Shown: positions 25,401 to 46,200 of the stretch, one piece after another
Layout of the letters: every line of letters begins with the position of its first letter
Position numbering within the stretch: position 1 is the first letter of the stretch
Assembly: GCA_007449985.2 (NCBI GenBank)
Contig: VIIQ02000030.1
Location: forward strand, 62,001-126,000
Direction: 5' to 3'
DNA from: Desmodesmus armatus
Taxonomy: Eukaryota > Chlorophyta > Chlorophyceae > Sphaeropleales > Scenedesmaceae
Length of the DNA stretch: 64,000 nt
Notes under the pieces: generated by a model
Told to the model about the DNA's origin: nothing
Seen by the model: the letters and a program-made list of their open reading frames with translations, nothing else
Databases searched by the model: none
Position numbers and translations under genes: made by a program

Positions 25401-27289
25401 GGTTGAGAAGCGTTCTTGCCTTCGAGCTGCTGGCGAATGATTGCTGCTGTTCCCAGTACTGACCGTGTTGACATGTTGCTGCTGTGGTTGCAGGTGCTGT
25501 CCGGGCCTCTTTTGGCTACATGAGCAGCTATGAGGATGTGTCAGTGCTGCTGCAGTTCCTGCAGGCCTTCTTTGTGGACAACAGTGGGGGCCTCCTCAGC
25601 ACAGCGACTGTGGAAGCTGGCAGCAGGGACAGCAATGACAGCAGCGGTGTGGGGCTAGCAGAGGTGGGTTCAGGGCCAAGCGGTTCTGCTGTACCCAGGG
25701 GCAAGAGGATGTCAGGGACGGCAAGTCCTGCACCAGCTGCAGCTGAGGAGCAAGGTGTCCACAGTCCTCTTGCTGTGGATCCCTCTAGCAGGCCAATGGG
25801 TCAACCAGCGGCAGCAGCAGTGCTGCAGCAGTCAGCTGGCAACGGCAGCAGCAGCGGCAGCAGTACACTGCAGCCAGCAGGCAGTGCTGCGGTTGGGTGC
25901 TTGACGGGTCTGTACCTCTACCCGGTCAAGTCCTGTGCCCCTCAGCAGGTGGCAGCCTGGCCCATTGGGCCTAATGGCTTGCTGTATGACCGGGAGTGGG
26001 CCGTGTGTGGGCCGGATGGGCAGTTACTCACACAAAAGAGGGCCCCAAGGCTCACTCAAGTGAGAGCAGAAGTGGACCTGCAGCAGCAGGTGCTGCGATT
26101 GACTGCAGTGGGCGTGCAGCAGCAGCTGCTGGTGCCGTTGCACTCAGCAGAGGCTGCTGCTGTTGCTGAGTCTGGTAGGGATGCAGTACACCAGAAGCAG
26201 CAGCAGCAGCAGGAGGTTCGTGTGTGTGGTGACAGGGTGTGTGCGCAGGTCTTGTCTGGGCATGTTTTGGGTGCTTCCATCCAGCACCCTGAGCCCTCTG
26301 GTCGGAGCTCGGCAGCCACTGCAGCAGCTAACAGCAGCCCCAGCATGCTGCCGGAGGCGGTTGGCAGTGACCCAGCAGCAGCAGCAGCAGCCGTCACGGC
26401 CGCAGCTGCTGGGAGTGACTCCGCTGTGCAGCAGTGGTTCACTGCTGCAGTGGGGGTGCCGTGCAGGCTGGTGCGCCAGGTCAGCAGCAGCCGGACAGTC
26501 AAGCAGCAGCAGCAGCACCAACAGGTTCAAGTTGCTATCAACGGCTCTGCAGACAGCAGCACAAGGGACTTGTTGCCGGGGCCGTTGATTCAAACCACAG
26601 GGAGTCAAACCCTAGGGTTTGCCAATGAGTCACAGTATCTGCTGGTCAATCAGTCCAGTGTTGACTACGTTGCAGTGCAGCTCAGCACATCAGGGACGCC
26701 AGAGGCAGCTAGTAGTGTGCAGGCAGGGAGTGCAGGTGTGGCAGCAGCAGGCGCCATGCATGCTGGTGCCTCCCAGGTAGACGCGCTGCGGTTTAGGCCC
26801 AACCTGGTGGTGTCAGGGTTTGAACCGTGGGCAGAAGATGGGTGGACAGGGGTGCGGTTCAGCCCTGGTGGTAGCGCACAGCCTGCCAGCGCAGCTTTGG
26901 CACCTGCCAGCTCCCCTCGCGCTGCAAGCTGTGCTGGTAATTGCAGTGTGGCACACCTGCAAGGCAGCTGCCATGCGACAGACGAACCCAGGGCCCCACA
27001 GCAGCAGCAGGCAGCACTGCCTGAGGTACTAGCAGAGCAGACGGTGCATCCAGGGGTGTGTCTGCAGGTGGTTGGTCCATGTGGCCGGTGTGACATGGTG
27101 TCAATAGACCAAAGCACAGGGCAGCGCAGGGGCAGCCAGCTGCTGTCGCTGCTGGCACGTGAGAGGCGTGTAGGGGGCAAGCTGCAGTTCGGGGTGCTGC
27201 TGGCCAACACAGCTGTCGGGTTGGGGCGGCAGTGTGAGCAGGGAGGGTTTTCATGGTTGCGTGTTGGTGATGTTGTCCAGCCTGTGTAG
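22460..27289 (+). CDS. ABA3: Molybdenum cofactor sulfurase
   Basis: Adds the terminal sulfur to Mo cofactor of xanthine dehydrogenase and aldehyde oxidase; uses L-cysteine and PLP. Exons 22460-22831, 23088-23757, 24008-24122, 24409-24959, 25220-25345 and 25494-27289 join in phase to 1209 residues. The NifS-like domain shows YLDHAATTL, NPHSQ, VFVAGATAALKLVGETFPW, the PLP lysine in SYYKIFGHPTG, LGALVVRR, the cysteine-bearing GCFCNPGAC and GHVCWDDHDLIEGRPTG. The C-terminal MOSC part shows LTGLYLYPVKSC, YDREW, RFRPNLVVSG and GRCDMV. Exon 2 carries a His/Gln-rich insertion and a long polyglutamine stretch between catalytic motifs, and the linker and MOSC region hold further low-complexity inserts, making it longer than usual. 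An upstream ATG at 22283 is also in frame, but 22460 fits the usual N-terminus better. The 148-bp intron before exon 6 looks duplication-born (see findings). Confidence 0.93.
26605..26620. repeat. Perfect telo-box palindrome in coding exon
   Basis: The 16-base perfect palindrome CAAACCCTAGGGTTTG lies in the last exon of the Mo-cofactor sulfurase gene, encoding part of QTLGFAN. AAACCCTA is a telo-box element in plants; here it may be chance. Confidence 0.6.
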
Positions 27290-28916
27290 GCTGATGCTGC
27301 GGGGGAGGGTCAGACCCTGTCACAGTGGTGCTAGCCAGATCAGATCTTAGTACTGTTTGTTGGCTCCTGCTGGTGTCACAGTGTACCAGCCTGTGTTGGC
27401 TGTTGTGGTGTGTGGTTTCGGGTGTTATGGGATGACCTTTTGTCGACGTGTGAGCTGATCTGTTGTCATGCTGGCATCACGAGTCGTGTAGGGGTACATT
27501 GTTTTGATGTGTACATGTCTGCGGACAGCAGGATATGAAATTGCTTGTGTATAACCCCAGGACACAGCAACTATGTCCATGCAGGGCGACAGTGCTGGCT
27601 GGAAACATGGATGATGGAGTGTGCAAGATGGAGTGTGGAACTTGGCAGGTTACCATCTGGATCTTCACACATGATACCTGTCTTTCAGAAGCCGCTGTAC
27701 CAGCCTTCACGACTCACAACAAATCCAAGGGAGCTAGTACCATACATAATCCAGGCGCAAAATGCACTCATTGCATGGCAACAGGGCGCTATTGCTGCAT
27801 AGCATCAAAACAGGCAGGCACACAGTACCTGAAAGGTAGCTGCAAAGTGTGGTGTGCTGCTGTAGCTCCATAGCGCAGGCAATTGCCAAAGCAGCACAAA
27901 GCGCATGCCTGAAGCTCTAAATCCTGCCAAATGCACCACGTGGTGCACCAACTGTCACCCTCCCTTGCATCACCAGCCTGCCAGCATGCACCACAGGGGG
28001 GGGGGGGGGTCGGGAGCGCGGCAGTGTGCAGAGACACTCCACAGGGAAGGACGGACCAGGGGTGGGCATGGATGAGATCTTCACAACCCTTGCTTGGACG
28101 AAAGAAGGCAAATGCACGCATGACACGTATGGAATGCCAGCGGGGCATACCGAATAGTATAAAGCTCTAGGGTTGACAACAATAAGTGTGGACTCCTCAA
28201 CAGGTGCCAAAGCAAAACACTGGATTGGGTTCAGTGTTGGAAGGCACTCCCATGCGGGTCAGCCACAAATAGGGATCCAGATTGAGTTGCTTTCAGCCTC
28301 GGTATAAACCTTGAACCCTCATGAAGCACACTCCCAACACAATACTGAAGCTGCATGCACACAAGGGGTGATACAAGCACCTGAAAACAGCATTGGGTCC
28401 ATGCAAATTCAACACTTGGGGTGGTGACTGAGTGAATACTGCTGCCCAGCACCATTGTCACCTGCAATGCACACGCAGCCCTACTCCATGCTCAACACAG
28501 GTAACAAGACAAGCCAACGCAGGTGCTTGTCACTCGCTTGCAGGGGACCCTGCCACACAAATCCATTCATGCTGATGAGGCACAACACAAGCTCGCACAA
28601 AGCCATACGCCGATGCACACAACTGGTACACACTCGAAGTAGCAGCAGCGCCATGTGCCTGCGCTGTAGCAGCCGCTTCCGTGAACAAAACTCACAAAAT
28701 AGTAGCCTCCCCAATACCAGTACTGTGCCTGCAATCACATGCATACCTGCTACTCTGCGCAGACAGTTTGCTGAGTTGTGATGTCCATGCTTCCCCTCCC
28801 TTCCCTCCCATCCTTCATTGCCCTCTGTTATGTTGCCCTTTCTTCCCGCACGGCGAACTCACCAATGCATGCACCAAACACACCCGGACAGCGGGCTTTG
28901 AACCCACTCAAATGGC
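27290..28916. other. Convergent 3' region
   Basis: Lies tail-to-tail between the Mo-cofactor sulfurase (+) and the P-type ATPase (-). The first few hundred bases are G/T-rich on + (3' UTR of the sulfurase); from about 27700 the + strand is C/A-rich, as expected for the 3' UTR of the - strand ATPase. A degenerate copy of the sulfurase stop region (around 27279) reappears near 27386. A G14 run is at 27996-28009. No gene seen. Confidence 0.5.
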
Positions 28917-38046
<9,130 letters not shown>

Positions 38047-39013
38047 CCTAAACACGTTCACTAGTGTTCTGTATTTAACAGCTCTTGGCGTCTACGTTGT
38101 GCTGTATGGGATTCAACTGCACTGACTCACAGGCTTCGACAGGTGCCTGAATGTCCCAGCTCAGACCCTTTAAGTCAGTGCTAACGTGGATGATCCGTCT
38201 CATACTCTCTTCTGTTCTCCACGGTGTTCTGTCCTTGGTTGTGTTACGTCATTCCAAGGTGAACGCGTCTTACAGTACAATGGTAGGGTTTGAGATGGGA
38301 GTACAATTGTGTGCAATGTTTTCCGCAGTGGGTTGATTCTTGCGCAATTTGTCTGCCAGACACCTGAAGCCAGCTGCGTAGGATGCCAAACAAGGGTTTG
38401 TACTGTAGGCCATGTGGGTTCCCATGCCATGTGAGTTGGGCAGTAAATTATTGTGACACAGCCTGCAGAAACCATAGATTGGTGTGCTTGTTCGTTGGCT
38501 TGACAGGGGATCATCCTATCCTGTGCGACGTGTGTGAGCCAGGTCCAGATCTAGACTACTGTAGATCTGTCACACAGTCCATTCCAGCCAGAGACCTGAG
38601 AGCTGCTTCCACACATGCTGCTGCATGACCCGTGACAAGAAGGTGGACTCAGCTTGGTTTGGATAGGCTGATGCCACACCGGCAAGGCGTATAGCAGAGG
38701 TGGCACCCGGTGATTCTGATTCTGATTCTACCACAGGCCTTCTGATCCAGCCAGCACCCACTCCCACACACACCCAACAGGTACCAACACGGAATGCCAC
38801 ACTTCGTATGTGCACTGCTGCACCAATCCAGACAGACTGCCACGACGATTTGTCGTCGACAATGCCATGGTGTGCACTTCTCTGGCCACAAATGATTCGA
38901 CCTGGCCACAGTCAGTTGGGAAGAGCTGCTGCTGCTGACCTGACCCTCTGAACATCTGCCTACTGCACTCAAACCTGCCTACCTCAATCGCACCAATCTG
39001 CACATTTAAGACA
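38047..39013. other. 3' UTR of CTD phosphatase / promoter of ATPase gene
   Basis: Both flanking genes run on the - strand. The stretch holds the 3' UTR of the CTD phosphatase (stop at 39014) and the upstream region of the ATPase (start 38046). I see no protein or RNA gene. A TTCTGATTCTGATTCT-like short repeat is near 38712-38730. Confidence 0.5.
38270..38274 (-). terminator. Candidate TGTAA polyadenylation signal (CTD phosphatase)
   Basis: TGTAA on the - strand about 740 bases after the CTD-phosphatase stop and about 225 bases before the ATPase start codon. Plausible chlorophyte poly(A) signal, but a pentamer. Confidence 0.35.
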
Positions 39014-39597
39014 TCAGCGCCGACCATCAGCCCCGACCCTTGCCTCTCTGGTTGTGCTGCCCCCTCCCGCCGCCATGCCGGCCCCTTCCCCCCTGCTGCT
39101 GCCCCCTGCCTTGCCCCCTCCCATGCCCTCCCTGCCCCTGCCCTTGTGCTCCACGGTGCCAAGGCTTGCCCCCACCCCGGCCGGGCTGGTTCCCCTGTGC
39201 CCCCTGGCCCCTTCTCCCAACTGCTGCTGCTGCTGCTGCTGCTGGCCTGCTTGCTGGAAGGCTCCAGGTTCAATCCGCTCCTCCTGCTGCAGCTGCTGCT
39301 GACACTTTTGCTGAAAGGCCTGTACCTGCAGCTGCATCAGAGGCTGTTGCATCATTGCTTGGCACTGCTGCACAACCACCCCAGGGGGTAGCTGCATCGG
39401 CGGCCCACTCGGCCCCTGCATGAAGTACACTGGGCCACCAGCAGCCCCACCCTGTATCACCACCGACCCGAGCCCTGGCTGCGGGCCCTGCAGGAACCCA
39501 GGTGGGAACTGCTCCCCTGTCCCTTGACGGGGACCAGACGGGGGACCTGACATGAACATGCCAGGCGGAGGCTGCTGCTGAGGCTGCTGTCGTTGCA

Positions 39598-39638
<41 letters not shown>

Positions 39639-40241
39639 AGAGGAGGCAGGCCCAAGCCCTGCTGCTGCTGCTGCTGCTGCAGTGACCCTGGGGGAGGTTG
39701 TTGCTGCTGCTGCTGCTGCTGCTGTGCCTGAGCTATGGCCATCAACTGCTGCTGGTGCCCTCCTGAGGGCGGCCCAGACAGGCGGGAGGGCATGAGGCCC
39801 CCTGCGGCAGCACCCTGCATGCCTAGTGACCCAAACACCAGCTGACCACCCTGATTTGTCGGGCCCTGCACAGACTGCAGCATGGGGTGCCACTGCAGGG
39901 CACTGGGAGCCCCAGGTGCACGCCCATGGCTTGGTGCCTGCTGCTGCTGCTGTTGCTGCTGCGGTGGCTGCTGCTGCTGCCGTTGTGGTGCTGATCCCAT
40001 CTGTCTGAAATCCACCACTGCCACACCACCAGCCGCCAGGGGCGAGGCTGGCGGTGTGGCAGTCTGCGCTGCCTCCGCCCTCAAGCCAACGAGCTGCTGG
40101 TGCTGGTGCTGGTGCTGGTGCTGTTGCTGTTGCTGGTGCTGCTGCTGCTGCTGCTGCTGCTGCGGTGGTGGTGGAGGAGGAGGCGCTGCAGAGTGCTGTG
40201 CCTGCGGTGGTTGCACCGGCAGCTGACCCCCTGCCACCGGC

Positions 40242-40277
<36 letters not shown>

Positions 40278-43200
40278 GGTAGGCCGAGGCCGACTGCTGC
40301 CAGGGGGCCCACCCGGACTGCTGCTGGAGGCCTGTTGATGATGGGCAGGACAAACTTCGTCACCTCGTGCTCCCCTTGGGTCAGGATCGTGGCCAGCCTT
40401 GTCACGTCAGACTGCAGGAACAGACAGAAAAGGTGCACACTTGTCAGCTGAAAAATTACTTTTGGGTTATGCAAGCTGGTTGTATGTATGTGTCGGAGCC
40501 AGCAAGCTGCCGTTCTTTGCAGGCCAACACCGCATGTGCAAGCAGTGGTGCACACACATTGGCAGCAGCAAGAAACTTTGTAGAACCTCAACCAGCATTA
40601 CTGCCACCCCTCTGCAGGGCGCCCTGCATCTTGAATAAAGCAATGGTGCACATCTGCCAGTGAACAAACTTACGTGCGTTGATCAAACAAAGCACCGCCT
40701 AAGATGGACGCCCAAGGTCCCGAACCCAAACCGCTCTCTGCACCACAGCCTCACCTGCAGACGTTCCGGCAGCGCCTGAAGCACGGCGCCCGGCGCCGCC
40801 ACTTGCCTCCCACCGCCACCCAGCATCAGCTGCATCGCTGCCAGCAGCGTCCACACATCCTCTGCTGCAAATTCATCTCTCAGGGCCTGCGGCAGCAGCT
40901 GGTGCAGCGCTGCATCTGCCTCTGGGCTGTTGGGGGCCGCACCATCAAGCCTAGCCATCAGCAGCCGCATGGCATCCTCTGAGGGCGCTGGAGCAGCAAA
41001 GACCTGACTCAGCGGCCCCAGCAACACCTGCGGTGGCTGCTCAGTGCTGCCGGCGGCTGCGGCGGCTGCTGCTGTTGCTGCTGCTGCCTCTGTCTTGATG
41101 GGTACCATCCCCATCCCCATCCCTGTGCCTGCAGCGGCAGCTGCAGCAGCAAGGCCTTTGATCGAGGTGCCAGGGGCAGTGCCAGTGGCTGGCCTGTCGG
41201 AGAGACCTGGGGGCCCTACAGGGGCCTGGAGAAGGCGGCTGGAGAGATCCGGGGGCCCTGCAGGGGCTGCCTGGGTGCCGGCAGCAGCACTAAGGCTGCT
41301 GATGCTGCTCTTCAAGGAGTCTACTGGGGGCTGGGGTGGAGGTGGTGCTGAGCCCGGCGGCAGCCCTGTTGGGCCCTGAGGTGCTGCTGCTGCTGCTGCA
41401 CTGCCACCAGAGGCACCCACTGTCCCCTCAGGCCCCTGGGCCGCACCCAACCCCTGCTGCTGCTGCTGCTCCTGCTTGATGCCGTCCTGCATCCTGTCCA
41501 TGTCCATTTCGTCCAGCTGCTGTTGGGGCTCAGATGGCTGGCGCTGCAGGGAGTTCATGATGTCCCCAAAGAACGTCTTCTTCTTCTTCTCCTTCTTCTG
41601 CTTCTTGGCCGGCGGCAGCTCCGGCTGCTGCTGCTGCTCGCCTGCATCACCCAGCTGATTCCTGCTTTCTGGGGGGCCCATCAGCCCCGGTGCTGCTGCT
41701 GCTGCTGCTGCTGCCGGTGCCGGTGCCGGCTGCTCTGCTTGACCTGCATCCAAGCGCCGCTTGCGGGGGTCAGCAGAAGCCCCGTTGACCGTACCAGCAC
41801 CCGGCGGCTGCTGCTGCTGCTGCTGGCTGGTGTTGTTGCCGTTTGTACCGCCCATGCTGCCGTCGTGCACCAGCAGGCGCAGGTCTGAGGCCCTCACGTC
41901 GTTCTCTGTGCTGCCCAGTGCTGCAGGGGGCCGTGCAGGCGCATCTGCGAGCAGCTGCGGCACTGACTGAAGCGGCTGCAGCAGGTATTCGCGTATGCTT
42001 GCTGCTGTGCTTTGAAGACCCTCCGACACGCCGTGGATGGTGAGGCGCTGCACTTCTGGCTTGACATACTGCAGCAGTAGCAGCAGCAAAGGCGGTAGTG
42101 GCAGGATTGAAGCTGAGCACTGAGGTCACTTGTATGCTGGACTTCAACATCGAGTTGCTTGTGCCATACGGAATGCACACGCACAACTCGGTTTTGTGCT
42201 CCGACATGCTGATTGCACCTGCCTGCTCCCGCATGCTGAACAAAACACACGATCCACATAGCCTATCCCCCACTGAGCCACCTATTGGCTGCCGTGCCCA
42301 CCGCACAACATTACCCACCTGGTCGAAGGTCTGGTAGATGCCGCTGCGCACGTGCAGGATGGTGGCCTGCACACGCTTGAGCTCCAGCTCGCTGTCCAGC
42401 GCCTGCCGGTACGCCTGTGCAGGGGCTCTCTCAGCGCCCAGCTCCAGCGTGGCTGCCTCCTTGTGGGGGTGGAACGGCATCACCTATATGGTGGGGGGAT
42501 GGGATGGACAGGAATGGGAGGAAGTACAACGGTTCAAAGGAAACATAGCTCCAGCCTGCTTGGTGCCTCCTTGTGGGGGTGGAACTGCGTCACTTGCATA
42601 GTGGGACACAACAGGGGGGGGAGGGGGGCGTGTCTGACACAAGTTGGGAGTCACAGAGGCCTAGCTCACTACACACTGAGCGAGCCCATCGACCTGACAA
42701 TGGTGGTGAAAGGTTTGTGTGGTCAAGCTGACTGCTTGAGGTGGAATGGCATCACACAAAGTGGTGATATGCAAACAGGGTCAACCAACCTCCGCCTTGT
42801 GTAGCACTGAAAGCAACCGGACTGCATCTGCACACACAATGGGTTCACATGTCAATGCACATACTGGGTTGGTGTGATTGTCTGAACAGTTGGCTCACAG
42901 CTCACAGGTGTGACAATAGCAGCGATCTTGCCGCCGCACACACAGGCCATGGCCATGCATGTTGCTGTTGGCAGGCAGGGAGCAACAGGTCACGGCCAAG
43001 CAGCATCGCAGAGTTCACAACGATGCAGTATGTGTTGGTGGATTGCCTTTGGGTGAAGGAACGACAGCAGGAGGTGTGCTGCACTGTCTGGCCGGAAGTG
43101 TTTCAAATACATCAAACAGTCCCAGCCAGACAGTGCAGCACAACTCCTGCTGTCGGTCCCTGTACCCAAGCCCCATCCACCAACACAACCCCCTCACCCC

Positions 43201-46200
43201 GCTTCCTCCCCCTACCCTAGGCCTGGGCATTTGCATATCTGCAGCACTGCCTTGCTGCTGTCCTCTCCTCTCCCATCCTCCACACACCCCTCACCACCAC
43301 CCCAATGCTTGAACATTGCAACACGTGCAGCACTGCTCCTGCCAACCTCCACTCCCCCTCGTGGCATTGCCCTCATTATGCCCCAATCTTCAACACACTT
43401 CTGCATCTCTTCAATGCCTGATCCCTGCACACACACTATGCTAGCTACCCATGTATCCTCTGTGCCAAACACACCTGCAGCACTGCTTTCCTGCTGTCCT
43501 CCTCCCACACGTCCAGCCTGTCATCAATGACGACACACAGGGGCACAGGGCAGCCCAGCGGCGGCCGAGATGCGCGCACTGCAAGCAACAACGGTGTACA
43601 CACCGGGCAGGGGAAGCCATGTCGAAATTGCTAGCACACTTTCCCAAACTAGCGCATGTTCACCATGACAGCCAGATTGACAAGTGTACACCGCATGCAG
43701 ACAAACAGGCAGGCAGGCAGCCAAGCTCGAATTTGCTGTAGATACCTGCAGGCGGCCTCCAACAAGTGTTGACGCTGATGACCAGACAGTTTGCTGTAAC
43801 CCTATGAACCAGCACCGTTCATGACGCATGCATGGCATGCGTACTTGCAAGGAATACATGTACTGCTGCCCACCTTTATCTGTGATGAGCTGGGGATCTG
43901 AGGCCAACCGCGGAGCGCCCTTGACAACCGGCAGTGCGTCCACCTCCCTCTTCCTCAGCACATTGAGCAGGTCCTTCTTCTGGGGGGACTGCACACACAG
44001 CATGCGCCAGGCCAGCTGCTGGTGGGGGAACACTGACGCACTGGGGTCCAGCAGCCGCCACGCCTCCCATGCATACTCACGGTCAGCGGTGGTGCACAGG
44101 TACACCTCCCACCTGCAAAGTGCAGCAGCAAGTCCAGCAGTGACAGCAGGTGCCGGCAATGATTGGATCTTGACTGATTGAATGACTGGAAGGTGCCAGC
44201 GACAAGGAACTGGCCTCACTGTGGGTTGCTTGCCACTGTTGGGTGCAACTTTGGACAGGGCAGAGGCCATCGGCAGATGCGACTGCATTATGGCCAGCTG
44301 GCCAACTCTCATGTTAGCTCTGCACATGTGTGCCGCACAGAGCTCTGCGACAGAGCATGCTGGGGCTGAAGGCATGGAAGGCAGCAATCTCTATATGGTG
44401 GCAGTAGCAGCAGCAGCAGCAGTACCCACACACACCTGTTCTTCTTCACACCCAGTGTCCCGAGGTCTTGCAAGCCAGCGATGTAGTTGCGCAGCTGCTC
44501 CCAGCCTGGGCGAGGCCTGCATTGTCCACAATAAAGCTGTGTTAGGGTGGCCCACACTTGCATCCCATCAGGCTGAAAGGCTGCTGCACAGTGCATACTA
44601 GCATTGAGTTGGCACCGGTGTGCAAAGTGCACGCGCATCAGGCCTGCTTACCTTATGAGCATGCTTGTGTTGCGGATGTGTGGCTGTATCCGAGTGATGT
44701 ACACAGGCCGACCTCCCAGCTCGAGGCGCACCACCGGGCGGGTAACTGTGCCACCCTGCGCCAGCGCGACAGTCTCCCAGCTGCAAGGCAAGGCCAACGC
44801 ATAGGCAGTACAATCTCACAATGAGGCATGCAGTACCGGGGTGGCAGGGTATGGTGGGTAATCTGCCAGTGTGGTTCTCATACCAGAGCGTGTGATAGCG
44901 CCAACATCAAAGCAGGAATGATACAATATGCTTTATTGAGGGGGTCAAATAGGACCCTACCTTGGCTTGTACATCTGAGGACCAGCAGGGCCCTCAACCA
45001 TAACCCTGCATTCGCTGTCGGTCTTGAAAAAGTTGAGCATGTCAAAGTCCTTTTGCTGCAGCTCCTGCACAGAAACAGCCCCGGCCAGCACATCAGCACA
45101 AGACACCTGGTGCTCATGTCAAAAACTCCATCAAACAAGCAGTGTGATTGGTGATGCTGATGCACAGTGCTGAATGTCATCGGTGCTGTGCAACTGCTTT
45201 GCTGCATAACACAGCTTGCATGGCAGCAGGCATGAACGGCGGTTTTGGAAGAGTACAGAGAGCCTGCTGACCTGCTCCAGCTTCATTGCTTCCAATTCAG
45301 CTTCCAGCTGCTGCAGGACCTCAGGGGCTGGCTGGTCCGCCTTGACTGTTTCCAGGGCTGTTGCCTTGACCTTCCTGCAGATCCAGCAGTAGCAGATGTA
45401 TAGAAGATGATTCAGGCACAAGGCGGGATAACTGCTGTGAAGAAGCCTCCACGCATCACAGCGCAGAGGGGTGTGCGAGATGGACGCAACAAGCCATGAT
45501 AGCGTTTCCCCATCAACCGTGGTTGCGTGTGACCATGGTCAAGGCGCTGATCAGCGCCGTTGATACGACGATCAAAATCGATTCGAATGTTGCTGGCGAC
45601 GTTGATGCAGGCACCGAAACCGTTTCTTTTCGCAGATACTCAAAACCCGTTTTGCTTGCACAAAATTGAGAGAGCAAAATGGGCGAGATGATGTTGCCGG
45701 ACTTCACCAGCCAACGGTTGGCCTGCGGACCTGCCTCAAAATCAGGCAGCCTCCTTGAGGAGAGAACCTGCTTGCAGCCATCAGGTCGGTTCTGATCGGC
45801 GGGTGAATGAACGGATTGCAAGCGACGTAGCCCCGACCCATCAGATGCAAGCAGCATGAGGATCCGATATCACTGCGCGCGCGCAATGACCGGCGCCAGA
45901 CGGTCGCCTCAACTGGTGCAGCCCCTGATGCGCCTGATGGACTTGGCAGCAGCACAGCACATGCTGGCCGGCAGCAGAATGGCAGGGAGTGATGAGCAAG
46001 ATCGGTGATGGCCTGCGATGCACCAAACCTTCTGAGCACAAGAAGGTTACGCAGCAACAGCGAAATGGAGGCTGAAAAGGAGGAGACTCCACATTGATCC
46101 GTAAGCAGGCGCAGCAGCGAGGGAGTCAGCAAAGAAGCATCTGCGAGAGTACACGCAGTGGTAGCAATGCAAGGGGCAAGCGCAGCGCCAACTGCCAATC

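Noticed and set aside
39270..39893. 207-codon - strand frame in the Gln-rich exon
   Set aside because: It is an Ala/Ser reading of the same GCAGCA repeats in a shifted frame.
39014..42483. Separate Gln-rich transcription-coactivator gene
   Set aside because: The segment LHVRSGIYQTFDQ-YVKPEV matches the end of the CPL catalytic region, and exon 12 joins exon 11 in phase, so it is better read as the C-terminal part of the CTD phosphatase.
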